In this document: in pieces, positions 1 to 6,524 of the stretch
How positions within the stretch are numbered: position 1 is the stretch's first letter
How the letters are laid out: every line of letters begins with the position of its first letter
NCBI GenBank assembly: GCA_046545815.1
Contig: JBKGZA010000091.1
Coordinates: 1-12,268 of the forward strand
Direction of reading: 5' to 3'
Origin: JAGXLC01 sp046545815
Lineage (GTDB): Bacteria; Bacteroidota; Bacteroidia; Bacteroidales; UBA12077
Length of the DNA stretch: 12,268 bases
The notes under the pieces: model-generated
The model's database searches: none
Told to the model about the DNA's origin: nothing
Seen by the model: the letters and a program-made list of their open reading frames with translations, nothing else
Made by a program: the position numbers and the translations under genes

Positions 1-442
1 CCTCAGCATTATCCTGAGAGTCTGTATTTTCCTGTTCCCCTTCCTCTTCTTCAGATTCTTCAAAATTCAGCATATCAAGTCTCTGAAGGGTGTTGTACCA
101 GGTCAATACCTTTTTGATATCAGAAGTATATACCCTTTCCTCATCATATTCGGGAATCACTTCAGCAAAATACTGTTTCAGCTCCGATCCTTTTGCCTTC
201 TTGGGATTTAAAGTTTTTCCACCTTCTTCATGCTCATGAATGGTTTTAAAGACTTCTTTTAGGTCCATATCCCCATTTTCTGTATAAATGCTGATGTCAT
301 CAAGTGAATTGATCCGGGCTGTGGGATCGGCATTCATGCGTTTCTGCGTTTCCAGATTTTCAACGATAATACCATTCCGGCTTTTCTTCAAATATTTATA
401 CAATCCGCTGTAACCTGAAATTGCAAGAATATCTTTCAACAT
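1..442 (-). CDS. DUF5606 family protein, C-terminus cut by window edge
   Basis: The reverse strand reads from an ATG at 442 (MLKDILAISGYSGLYKYLKK) without a stop to the window edge, giving 147 codons. The opening, a short beta-rich stretch containing LAISG and GLYK, matches what I know of the DUF5606 family, a small Bacteroidota protein of unknown function. The middle (roughly residues 50-125) is mixed charged sequence with a DLKEVF/TIHEHE stretch. The visible C-terminus (about residue 126 on) is strongly acidic (EESEEEEGEQE), probably a disordered tail. Family members are about this length as I recall, so only a little is likely missing. No signal peptide or membrane segment is visible; it is presumably cytoplasmic. 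It lies 109 bp downstream of the TerB/J-domain gene and has its own promoter candidate, so it need not be part of that operon. Function is unknown. Confidence 0.8.
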   Translation of the reverse strand, partial: MLKDILAISGYSGLYKYLKKSRNGIIVENLETQKRMNADPTARINSLDDISIYTENGDMDLKEVFKTIHEHEEGGKTLNPKKAKGSELKQYFAEVIPEYDEERVYTSDIKKVLTWYNTLQRLDMLNFEESEEEEGEQENTDSQDNAE

Positions 443-464
443 GGCTCATCCATTTGGTGAAATG

Positions 465-492
465 CAAATATAGAATAAACAATCATTTCAAA
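465..492 (-). promoter_or_regulatory. Bacteroidota-type promoter candidate for the DUF5606 gene
   Basis: On the minus strand TATATTTG (465-472) fits the Bacteroidota -7 consensus TAnnTTTG exactly. A TTTG (489-492) lies 16 nt further upstream as a possible -33 element; the usual spacing is nearer 19-21, so that half is weak. The -7 box ends 22 nt before the ATG at 442, leaving a short leader. Confidence 0.5.
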
Positions 493-551
493 AAAATGGT
501 AAACATTTTATTTGTCCGGGAAAGGGGTGATTTTTTATCATGAAAAGACTA

Positions 552-1274
552 TCAGTGCAAGTTTCTTTCTTTTTTGATTTTCTCATAGGCTTCATTAACC
601 TTCTGGAATTTCTGATGGGCAATTTTTTGAAAATCCTCTCCCAGATGGCTTACCTTATCGGGATGGTATCTGTTGGCCATTTGTCGGTAGGCCTTTTTGA
701 TCTCCTCATTGGACGCTGAAGGTTCTACCTCAAGTATTTTATAGGCATACCCGGTTTCTTCAATAAACATCGATTTAATCGAATTCTTATCCTTTTGAGA
801 AATCCCCAAACGGCTGGCAATAACATCAATGACGTCTAGTTCACGCTCATGCACCTTTCCATCTGCACTGGCTATTCCAAACAGAAGATGAATAAGTTGT
901 AAGCGGGAAGAATAATCCAGATTGGAGCGAATCTGGTCGCAAACCTGGTAAAGCGGAATATCACGGTTCAAAATATCCTTCAGCATTTTAACGGCTTCCG
1001 CCGCCGTTTCCTCACCAAACATTTTAACAAAGTATTGTTTGACATAGTTCAACTCAGAGCGCATCACCTTGTTATCAGCCTTCATTACTGCAGCCACCAG
1101 AACCAGAAGGCTCATAACATAGTCACCTCTGGTGGTAGATGACTTTGATCCAAGTGATTTTGTGGCATTGGTTTCATCAATCAACGATCCGACTACAAAA
1201 CCTGCTATTCCTCCGATAGGACCTAAAAAAGCCCAGCCTAAGCCCCCTGCAATCCATTTGGTAAATTTTCCCAT
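552..1274 (-). CDS. DjlA-like protein: N-terminal hydrophobic segment, TerB-like domain, C-terminal J domain
   Basis: The 240-aa protein has three parts. Residues 1-32 are glycine-rich and hydrophobic (WIAGGLGWAFLGPIGGIAG), possibly membrane-associated. Residues about 52-165 are helical and TerB-like, including AAVMKADNKV and the later GIASADGKVHERE, the paired acidic loops usual in this fold. Residues about 177-236 are a J domain with HPD at 204-206, the motif that stimulates DnaK ATP hydrolysis. The order hydrophobic end, TerB, J resembles E. coli DjlA, so a DnaK co-chaperone at the inner membrane is the likely role; clients are unknown. The start ATG at 1274 lies 7 bp after the coaE stop, so it is almost certainly co-transcribed with coaE. 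Domain calls are firm; equivalence to DjlA is inferred. Confidence 0.85.
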   Translation of the reverse strand: MGKFTKWIAGGLGWAFLGPIGGIAGFVVGSLIDETNATKSLGSKSSTTRGDYVMSLLVLVAAVMKADNKVMRSELNYVKQYFVKMFGEETAAEAVKMLKDILNRDIPLYQVCDQIRSNLDYSSRLQLIHLLFGIASADGKVHERELDVIDVIASRLGISQKDKNSIKSMFIEETGYAYKILEVEPSASNEEIKKAYRQMANRYHPDKVSHLGEDFQKIAHQKFQKVNEAYEKIKKERNLH

Positions 1275-1281
1275 AAAAAAA

Positions 1282-1869
1282 TTATTTCCTGTTTAATTGT
1301 TGGTGAATTCTAAGAATCTGCGGTATAACCAATTGCGATTCATCATTATAAATCACAGCATCTGCCATATTTATTTTTTCCTCATCTTTCATCTGATGCT
1401 TCATCCTGGCCTCAACATCTTCCCGGTTTGTCTTATCCCGCTCTGTCACTCTTTTAATCCGAAGTTCTTCGGGAGCATATACCAAAACACTAAAATCCAA
1501 ATCCTTATATCCTCCGCTCTCAAATAAGATGGCTGCCTCTTCAATGACATAGGGATAAGCTGATTCCTTAGCCCTTGCCCATCTTAAAAATGATTTCCGT
1601 ACTTCAGGATGAACGATGCTGTTTACTTTAGCCAACGCATCGCCGTTATTGAATATTTTAGAAGCCAGAAAGGCTTTATCTATTCCGCTTTCATTGTAAA
1701 CCTCACTTCCAAAAAACTCCTTTATGGCTTCCTTAACCTTCGGGTCATTATTCAATAGCTTTTTTGCCTCTTCATCAGCATAAAAAACCGGTATACCAAA
1801 TTTTTCAAAAACCTGGCAAATCAAGGTCTTTCCGCTTCCTATACCTCCCGTAATACCTACCTTAGTCAT
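1282..1869 (-). CDS. coaE: dephospho-CoA kinase
   Basis: Catalyses the last step of coenzyme A synthesis, ATP-dependent phosphorylation of the 3'-hydroxyl of dephospho-CoA, in the cytoplasm. From the ATG at 1869 the protein is 195 aa, the normal family length. The P-loop GGIGSGKT is at residues 8-15. The substrate-lid region follows (YADEEAK near 30, HPEVR in the middle), then the EEAAILFESG strand and the adenine-site RVTERD. An open frame extends upstream to a TTG at 1881, but that would add only MKKR and increase the overlap with the upstream gene. The ATG at 1869 gives an 8-bp overlap in which ATGACTAA contains the TAA that ends the YbbR gene, a typical translational coupling arrangement. 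All key residues are present. Confidence 0.95.
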   Translation of the reverse strand: MTKVGITGGIGSGKTLICQVFEKFGIPVFYADEEAKKLLNNDPKVKEAIKEFFGSEVYNESGIDKAFLASKIFNNGDALAKVNSIVHPEVRKSFLRWARAKESAYPYVIEEAAILFESGGYKDLDFSVLVYAPEELRIKRVTERDKTNREDVEARMKHQMKDEEKINMADAVIYNDESQLVIPQILRIHQQLNRK

Positions 1870-2869
1870 TCTTTTTTTCAAGGATAAAATCCACCCTTTG
1901 AGGTGTGTAACTGTATGACTTCAGATAATCAGGAGCTTTCTCCACAAAAACTTTAAGCTGCTCGTTGTTATTTCTGACACCTTCATAATCCACATAGACT
2001 TTAAACAATTCAGGAATGACTTCCTCATAATTGCTTAACCCGACCAGATAAGTGATGTTCACAGAGCTGGGAAAAATTCTTACTACTACCGAGTCAGGCC
2101 TATTCCTCACTGCAATCTCCTTTTTCAGGCTCCCTTCCGTATATTGTTCCACGGGAATCCGCAGCTTAACATGATTATGTTGATATTCAACCTGTTCATG
2201 AATATTTTCCAAATCTACTGTAAGTTCAACTGTAGAAGTCAAATCATCAAACTCTCTGTATTTTGTCATCACCTTATCCACAGTATCCAAAACCGAGCGG
2301 GGACCCAAAACTTCAATACTGTCCGGTTTCACTGTCACATTGCCTTTTAGCATCATCTGCTGCCCGAAACTGTATTCGACATTTGCTTCAACAGGTAATT
2401 TCCTGGAAATCTGATCAGTAAATTCAAAAAAAAGCGTATCAGGTAAAATATCAATAATCTCTATCTTAGAATTCAATTGTTGGCTAATGTCTGACTGAAT
2501 AGACTCGGTTGGTATATAATACATCAAGCTTTCGGGGTGGTCCTGAGACTTTAAATTGTATGAACCAACCTCAAGCATCAACGGATTCAAATTTCTGACT
2601 AACTTGTATTCCAGAAGCTGAAATCCCTGCCCCCTCACCTTAAGTTCCAGGGAAGAGGGCAATGCTCCCACAACGATCTTGTTTTCCGGTAAATGAGTGT
2701 ATTCAACAGGGTATTGGAGCCTGGTAACGTAATCATCTTCCAGTTCATTAAAAAACCAAAAGATTGCTGATATGATAACAAATATTAAAAATACGCCCAG
2801 GTCCTTTTTATAATTCGATGCTTTTAAATTCTTAAAAAAGATACCCAGCTTAAGTAGATTAACCTTCAC
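1862..2869 (-). CDS. YbbR-domain (CdaR-like) membrane protein
   Basis: The 335-aa protein has a short cytoplasmic N-terminus, one transmembrane segment at about residues 24-40 (FLIFVIISAIFWFF) and an extracytoplasmic beta-rich remainder. Phrases such as LPVEANVEYSF, VTVKPDSIEVLGPRSVLDTVDKV and LRIPVEQY are typical of repeated YbbR domains, probably two or three here. In Firmicutes the YbbR protein CdaR regulates the diadenylate cyclase CdaA. No cyclase gene is seen here, and in Bacteroidota the family commonly sits beside yajC and coaE, so the role is best described as an unknown envelope function. The start is GTG at 2869: no in-frame ATG lies upstream before a TGA. It is the first gene after a 77-bp gap from yajC and overlaps coaE by 8 bp. 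Confidence 0.85.
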   Translation of the reverse strand: MKVNLLKLGIFFKNLKASNYKKDLGVFLIFVIISAIFWFFNELEDDYVTRLQYPVEYTHLPENKIVVGALPSSLELKVRGQGFQLLEYKLVRNLNPLMLEVGSYNLKSQDHPESLMYYIPTESIQSDISQQLNSKIEIIDILPDTLFFEFTDQISRKLPVEANVEYSFGQQMMLKGNVTVKPDSIEVLGPRSVLDTVDKVMTKYREFDDLTSTVELTVDLENIHEQVEYQHNHVKLRIPVEQYTEGSLKKEIAVRNRPDSVVVRIFPSSVNITYLVGLSNYEEVIPELFKVYVDYEGVRNNNEQLKVFVEKAPDYLKSYSYTPQRVDFILEKKND

Positions 2870-2894
2870 CGTTATAGATTTAAATCAATTCATC

Positions 2895-2927
2895 CAAAAG
2901 TAAATGAATTATCACTAAAATACCAAT
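2895..2927 (-). promoter_or_regulatory. internal promoter candidate before the YbbR gene, inside an inverted repeat
   Basis: On the minus strand TACTTTTG (2895-2902) matches TAnnTTTG exactly. ATTG (2924-2927) lies 21 nt upstream, close to the -33 TTTG. The -7 box sits entirely in the 10-nt loop of a perfect 7-bp inverted repeat, AATTCAT (2887-2893) and ATGAATT (2904-2910), which could be an operator or chance in AT-rich DNA. It would serve the YbbR gene, coaE and the TerB/J gene. Confidence 0.45.
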
Positions 2928-2946
2928 ACTTTCGGAAGAATTAATT

Positions 2947-3282
2947 TTATCTTTTCTCACTAAGATCTTTTGCGTCCTTCAAAATGGCATTCTTATCCAC
3001 CTTGACTCTGCTCTGATCTTCTACTTCAAGAATGACCGTCTGATCGCTAACACCTACTATTTTACCATATATTCCGCCTGTAGTTATTACTTTATCTCCG
3101 TTCTGCAAGGATTCCCGGTATTTCCTTAATTCCTTCTGCTTTTTAACCTGCGGGCGGATCATAAAAAGATAAAAAACCACAATAATCAATAAAAGAGGCC
3201 ATAATGAAACCAAAGGATTCTGACCTTCTCCTCCCTGCGGAGATGCCATTAAAATTTGAAATAATTGATTCATACTCATCAT
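2947..3282 (-). CDS. yajC: preprotein translocase accessory subunit YajC
   Basis: YajC is a small inner-membrane partner of SecDF in the Sec translocon. The 111-aa protein has one transmembrane helix at about residues 26-43 (WPLLLIIVVFYLFMI), immediately followed by the hallmark RPQ and a basic cytoplasmic stretch (KKQKELRKYRE). A compact beta domain follows, with NGDKVITTGGIYGKI at 61-75. Length and layout are normal for the family. ATG codons occur at 3282, 3279 and 3273 and all are plausible starts; the first gives the coordinates listed. Only 14 bp separate it from the upstream DUF1573 gene, so the two are co-transcribed. No secD or secF is in the window. Confidence 0.95.
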   Translation of the reverse strand: MMSMNQLFQILMASPQGGEGQNPLVSLWPLLLIIVVFYLFMIRPQVKKQKELRKYRESLQNGDKVITTGGIYGKIVGVSDQTVILEVEDQSRVKVDKNAILKDAKDLSEKR

Positions 3283-3296
3283 TTTTAGTCTATAAT

Positions 3297-3728
3297 TTAA
3301 TTCATTAATACATTAGCTTTTATTGTGAGCCTGTGTTTGCTGTCAGGTGAATTGGTCTTGATCATCACTGTTTTATACTGGCTGCCTCTTCTGCCTGAAC
3401 TGTCAAAAATCACTTCAATATAACCTTCTTTCCCAGGTGCTATAGGCTCTTTATCAAATTCCGGAACGGTGCACCCGCAACTTGCAAAGGCATCTTCAAT
3501 TACCAATGGTGATTCTCCAGTATTCCTAAACTGAAAAGAATAAGTAACCTTTTCACCCTGTTTGATATTGCCAAAATCATAAAATACCTGCTCAAAACTG
3601 ATCTTCGCAGAAGTATCTCCTCGCTCTTCGCCGGTTTCTTTTTCCGTTGTTTTACCGGACCGGCTGTTGTTGCATCCAATGAGTACAACAACAAATATCA
3701 GAACCATCCATAATATTCGACTTAGCAT
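3297..3728 (-). CDS. DUF1573 domain lipoprotein
   Basis: The ATG at 3728 gives a 143-aa protein. It begins with a basic residue and hydrophobic core, then lipobox LIGC with the acylated cysteine at residue 19, so it is predicted to be a lipoprotein. After a charged linker, residues about 43-143 form an Ig-like DUF1573 domain: YDFGNIKQGEKV, FRNTGESPLVIEDA, and the diagnostic ASCGCTVPEF at 82-91, then a closing strand KTVMIKTNSP. The frame stays open to a TTG at 3749, but starting there would put seven extra residues before the signal, so the ATG is preferred. DUF1573 proteins are abundant in Bacteroidota; their function is not established. It lies 55 bp after nusB and 14 bp before yajC, a recurrent phylum arrangement. 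A TAATTTTG at 3737-3744 is too close to the ATG to be a convincing promoter. Confidence 0.88.
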   Translation of the reverse strand: MLSRILWMVLIFVVVLIGCNNSRSGKTTEKETGEERGDTSAKISFEQVFYDFGNIKQGEKVTYSFQFRNTGESPLVIEDAFASCGCTVPEFDKEPIAPGKEGYIEVIFDSSGRRGSQYKTVMIKTNSPDSKHRLTIKANVLMN

Positions 3729-3783
3729 ATGTACTGCAAAATTAAACAAAATATTTAGGATGAATGAAGCAATCCTGTAATCA

Positions 3784-4734
3784 TTACATTTCTCCTATCA
3801 GTCCCCGGCCTTGCTTTTTAATTCTATTTTCAGCCTTCAGCTGTGCAATGATTTTATCCAAAATACCATTGATAAAGATGTTGCTTTTTTCCGTACTGTA
3901 AAACTTGGCAATTTCAATATACTCATCCAAAGTCACCTTGGTAGGTATTGAAGAAAATTCAAGTATTTCCGTAATGGCCATCTTTATAATCAAAATATCC
4001 ATCACAGCGATTCTTTCCAAATCCCAATTTTGCGAATTGTTCTTAATCAGATAATCATATTCACAATATCTCATAATGGTCTTTCTCAGAAGATGTTTGG
4101 CAAATTCTTTATCCTCCTTCTTTTTAAATAAGGGGTAAACAAGGTTGCCGGTTTCCTGATCTTCAGGCAGATTTTTTAAGGTCTGTGCAATAATACTGAT
4201 AATCAAATCCACTTCATCATTCCAATAAATGCTTTGTTCTTCAAGTTGCTGATATAAGGGATCATAATTCGCTAAAAGATGGGTATAGGTTTTGATGACC
4301 AATAATTTATCCTCTTTATAGGAACGTTCGGGATTGTTCATATAATCCCCGAAAAGCTCGAAATTGCTGAGAAAATTATAAAAATTCTTAAGAAAATCTT
4401 TTTTCTGGGACCAATCCAGCATTTTTTGGTTGACAAAACGTTTCAGTTCCTCATTGTTCTCTATCTGCCGAATTACTTGGTTTCCTATAAATTTGGTATT
4501 GGGATTGAGATCCTCATATGTGGGTGCTTTCTTGTTGCGGGCTATCTCAATCTTGTTTTCAGCGAAATTTCGCAAATCTACTATAAAATAAAGCAATTTG
4601 TGATACAGATCATAAAACTTATTGATGCTGAAAAACAACTCCTTTTCATATTGATCAATGGTTTTATCTTTTGAAAATAAATAAGAAAAAACGATCTGCA
4701 AAATTTTGATTCGTATAATCCGCCGTGTAATCAT
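3784..4734 (-). CDS. nusB: transcription antitermination factor NusB, long Bacteroidota form
   Basis: NusB binds boxA RNA with ribosomal protein S10 and supports antitermination, mainly on rRNA operons. This protein is 316 aa, about twice the E. coli protein. The usual NusB opening is present (RRIIRIKILQIVFSYLF, residues 4-20). The conserved C-terminal half is at about 220-300, with NWDLERIAVMDILIIKMAITEIL at 236-258 and IPTKVTLDEYIEIAKFYSTEKS at 263-284. Between them, residues about 25-200 form a long helical insertion rich in aromatic and charged residues (for example YDLYHKLLYF). This expanded architecture is usual in Bacteroidota, not a fusion by accident. The ATG at 4734 has no competing upstream start. 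It heads the minus-strand operon; the upstream 4735-4990 region shows only a weak -7 candidate (TTATTTTG, 4776-4783). Confidence 0.93.
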   Translation of the reverse strand: MITRRIIRIKILQIVFSYLFSKDKTIDQYEKELFFSINKFYDLYHKLLYFIVDLRNFAENKIEIARNKKAPTYEDLNPNTKFIGNQVIRQIENNEELKRFVNQKMLDWSQKKDFLKNFYNFLSNFELFGDYMNNPERSYKEDKLLVIKTYTHLLANYDPLYQQLEEQSIYWNDEVDLIISIIAQTLKNLPEDQETGNLVYPLFKKKEDKEFAKHLLRKTIMRYCEYDYLIKNNSQNWDLERIAVMDILIIKMAITEILEFSSIPTKVTLDEYIEIAKFYSTEKSNIFINGILDKIIAQLKAENRIKKQGRGLIGEM

Positions 4735-4954
4735 TCTTCCGGTTTATGCAAAGCTTTTCAATGTAACACAAGGTGCAAAATAAATGAAAAAAACTACCAA
4801 AAGAAAATCTGAAAGAGTAATTCAACAAAAATAATAACAATTGAATGCATGTCATCTGTTTTAAGTCAAATGGAACCAATAAATTTTTTCAGTAAAATTG
4901 GGGCATTTTTCAAAAAAAGATATTTTTGTAAAAAGTAATCCACCAATTATTTTA

Positions 4955-4962
4955 TACTTTTG
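4955..4962 (+). promoter_or_regulatory. -7 box candidate for the PUR-alpha-like gene
   Basis: TACTTTTG fits TAnnTTTG exactly and ends 28 nt before the ATG at 4991. The nearest upstream TTTG (4925-4928) is 26 nt away, wider than usual, so the -33 element is doubtful. The spacing to the gene supports the -7 call. Confidence 0.5.
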
Positions 4963-4990
4963 TTTCATAGTAAAACTTTAAAAGCAATTA

Positions 4991-5473
4991 ATGATGGACG
5001 GATACGAAAACAAAGAAGGACAAGGATACGAAACAGCACAGGAACAAGAACAAGACCAGGAACAGGCGCAAGATCAGGAACAGCAAGATCAGGAACAGCA
5101 AGATCAGGAACAAGGTCAAGGGAAAAACGGGAGTGACATCATTTATTCGCAAGTCATTCGAGCCGGAAAAAGAACCTATTTTCTGGACGTGAAGGCTACC
5201 CGTAAAAACGATTACTATCTGACTATCACCGAGAGTAAAAAGAGATTTAAAAGAAATGGAAAAAGGTTTTTTGAGAAACACAAAGTGTTTCTTTACAAGG
5301 AAGATTTCGACAAATTTACGGAAAACCTGGAAGATGTAATCAATTTCATCAAAGATGCCAAGAGTGATGAGATGAACCAGGAAGAAAACCAATCAGAGCA
5401 AAAAAATCAGGAAAAAGAAAATTCAGGTTATTCTTCGGATGTAAGATTCGAGGATCTGGAAAACAAAGAATGA
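4991..5473 (+). CDS. PUR-alpha-like nucleic-acid-binding protein (DUF3276)
   Basis: The 160-aa protein has three zones. Residues 1-45 are almost only Gln, Glu, Asp and Gly, partly built from a QDQEQ repeat, and are surely disordered. Residues about 48-125 are a PUR-type domain: IIYSQVIRAGKRTYFLDVKATRKNDYYL, then basic TESKKRFKRNGKRF and EKHKVFLYKEDFDKFTENL. This matches DUF3276, the bacterial PUR-alpha-like family whose characterised spirochaete members bind single-stranded nucleic acid. Residues about 126-160 are an acidic, Asn/Gln-rich tail. The protein is somewhat longer than most members because of the N-terminal repeats. Start could be ATG 4991 or the adjacent ATG 4994. It diverges from nusB and is followed by a gene-poor spacer. 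RNA or DNA regulation is a family-based inference; targets are unknown. Confidence 0.87.
   Translation: MMDGYENKEGQGYETAQEQEQDQEQAQDQEQQDQEQQDQEQGQGKNGSDIIYSQVIRAGKRTYFLDVKATRKNDYYLTITESKKRFKRNGKRFFEKHKVFLYKEDFDKFTENLEDVINFIKDAKSDEMNQEENQSEQKNQEKENSGYSSDVRFEDLENKE
5051..5113 (+). repeat. in-frame 15-bp tandem repeat coding QDQEQ
   Basis: Three consecutive copies of CAAGATCAGGAACAG occupy 5069-5083, 5084-5098 and 5099-5113, the last differing at its final base. A fourth with one change is at 5051-5065, separated by one alanine codon. The unit is a multiple of three, so copy-number change would alter the length of the disordered N-terminus without a frameshift. Confidence 0.9.
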
Positions 5474-5862
5474 GTCTAGTTTTTTATACCGGACTCAAGA
5501 ATAAAAAAAAAGGGTAATCACGTTGGGTCAGTACATATTTTGATCATTTTTTATCAAAAAAATAGGTGGAATATGGAACAATTAAACAAAGACTTATTGG
5601 AACGCTTAAGCAAGGAAAGAAGTCGGAACATTTGAAGTGGATATTCGCTCCGAAAGGGAGCAAGATTGTGAAGATCTGCTAAATTTTGCAGCGATCAGAG
5701 CATTCCTCCACGTCGACAACATTTATCTGATGGAACCTGAAGAAATGCCCCAGAAAAACAAGTTGCTCAATGCAATATACAGATTCTAGGGAGATAATTT
5801 CCAGCTATTGACCGGGAACATAAAAAGCACCAGGTAACAATTTACATCAAAAAGCTAAACTT
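5474..5862. other. 389-bp gene-poor spacer with a broken small ORF and weak hairpins
   Basis: Besides the broken ORF at 5573-5789, two small inverted repeats are visible. TGAGTC (5471-5476, covering the upstream stop codon) pairs with GACTCA (5492-5497), but no T-run follows, so terminator function is weak. TTTTGAT (5538-5544) pairs with ATCAAAA (5553-5559) around an 8-nt loop, just upstream of the broken ORF. Nothing recognisable lies in 5790-5862 beyond the leader of the next gene, and no clear -7 box was found for that gene. Confidence 0.6.
5573..5789 (+). pseudogene. small ORF of unknown family interrupted by one frameshift
   Basis: An ATG at 5573, preceded by AGGTGG a few bases upstream, opens MEQLNKDLLERLSKERSRNI and stops at TGA 5633-5635. 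The +1 frame carries protein-like sequence from about 5613 to a TAG at 5787-5789: EVGTFEVDIRSE, then EDLLNFAAIRAFLHVDNIYL, ending LLNAIYRF. That second frame has no ATG start, only a TAA shortly upstream. Removing one base near 5618-5622 would join both into a single 71-aa protein with a charged N-terminal helix, a beta strand and a helical middle. I do not recognise the family. A pseudogene, a sequencing error or a +1 frameshift at ATT-TGA are all possible; the first two are more likely. Confidence 0.5.
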
Positions 5863-6342
5863 ATGGATATAGTATTGCTTGTACTGGGAATTATATTAAT
5901 GTTGGTGGGTATACTCGGATGCATACTTCCTGTACTTCCCGGCCCTCCCTTGAGTTTTGGGGGTCTGCTCCTGCTTCATTTCACAAAATTTGCAGAATAT
6001 ACAACCACCTTACTCGTAATATTGGCTATTGTGGCCATAGCAGTAACCATTCTGGATTATTTTGTGCCAATATGGGGCACAAAGAGATTCGGAGGAACAA
6101 AATACGGAAGCTGGGGAGCAACGATTGGGGTGGTATTGGGTATTTTTTTATTTCCTCCCCTGGGAATTATCATCCTTCCTTTCATAGGAGCGGTTGTCGG
6201 TGAAAGCCTTAAAGGAACCGATTTTAATGCAGCCATGAGAGCCGGCTTCGGGTCATTTATGGGTTTCCTGATGGGCACCGGCCTCAAACTGATCGCCTCC
6301 CTGATCATGGCCTACTATTTTGTGACTGAGTGGCTGGCGTAG
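5863..6342 (+). CDS. DUF456 family membrane protein
   Basis: The 159-aa protein is almost wholly hydrophobic, with about five membrane segments at roughly residues 3-20, 25-41, 49-68, 86-113 and 132-154. The N-terminal LGCILPVLPGPPLSFGGLLLLHF and the central DYFVPIWGTKRFGGTKYGSWGATIG are typical of DUF456, a glycine-rich family resembling glycine-zipper proteins. The PFIGAVVGESLKGTD and AMRAGFGSFMGFLMGTGLKL stretches complete the domain, so it is full length. Biochemical function is unknown. It is convergent with the carbamoyltransferase gene and separated from it by a repeat-rich spacer. The ATG at 5863 begins directly at the first membrane segment, which is usual. Confidence 0.88.
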   Translation: MDIVLLVLGIILMLVGILGCILPVLPGPPLSFGGLLLLHFTKFAEYTTTLLVILAIVAIAVTILDYFVPIWGTKRFGGTKYGSWGATIGVVLGIFLFPPLGIIILPFIGAVVGESLKGTDFNAAMRAGFGSFMGFLMGTGLKLIASLIMAYYFVTEWLA

Positions 6343-6524
6343 GGCGAAGAACGCAGAGCCCAAAACACAGGGCAAGGAGCAAAGAGTTCGGGAAAAATCT
6401 CGATTCACGGGTCTCGGGTCACGAGCTGGCAGTATGACGCGATACTTCTTGCCCTAAGCTCTTCGCACTATGTTCTGCGCCTCTTCCCGAAACCCGAAAC
6501 CGGAGACCCGGGACACGAGTCCGG
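6343..6524. repeat. convergent spacer packed with imperfect inverted and direct repeats
   Basis: This GC-rich, non-coding spacer between two converging genes holds several paired motifs. Inverted pairs are GCGAAGA (6344-6350) / TCTTCGC (6460-6466), GGGCAAG (6370-6376) / CTTGCCC (6448-6454), TTCGGGAA (6387-6394) / TTCCCGAA (6484-6491) and GGGTCTC (6409-6415) / GAGACCC (6503-6509). CGGGTCACGAG (6415-6425) recurs as CGGGACACGAG (6509-6519). ACCGGA (6499-6504) and TCCGGT (6520-6525) can form a hairpin right after the carbamoyltransferase stop. It may act as a bidirectional terminator or be a scattered repeat family. Confidence 0.6.

Noticed and set aside
3737..3744. TAATTTTG as a promoter for the DUF1573 gene.
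   Set aside because: It ends only 8 nt before the preferred ATG and lacks a -33 element at normal spacing, so it would leave almost no leader.
4988..5392. Minus-strand open frame with a Leu/Phe-rich hydrophobic repeat, antisense to the PUR-alpha-like gene.
   Set aside because: It is the mirror image of the Gln/Glu repeat; the plus-strand product has a clear PUR domain.
5471..5497. Rho-independent terminator after the PUR-alpha-like gene.
   Set aside because: The stem is only 6 bp with a 15-nt loop, and the downstream tract is A-rich rather than T-rich on the transcript strand.
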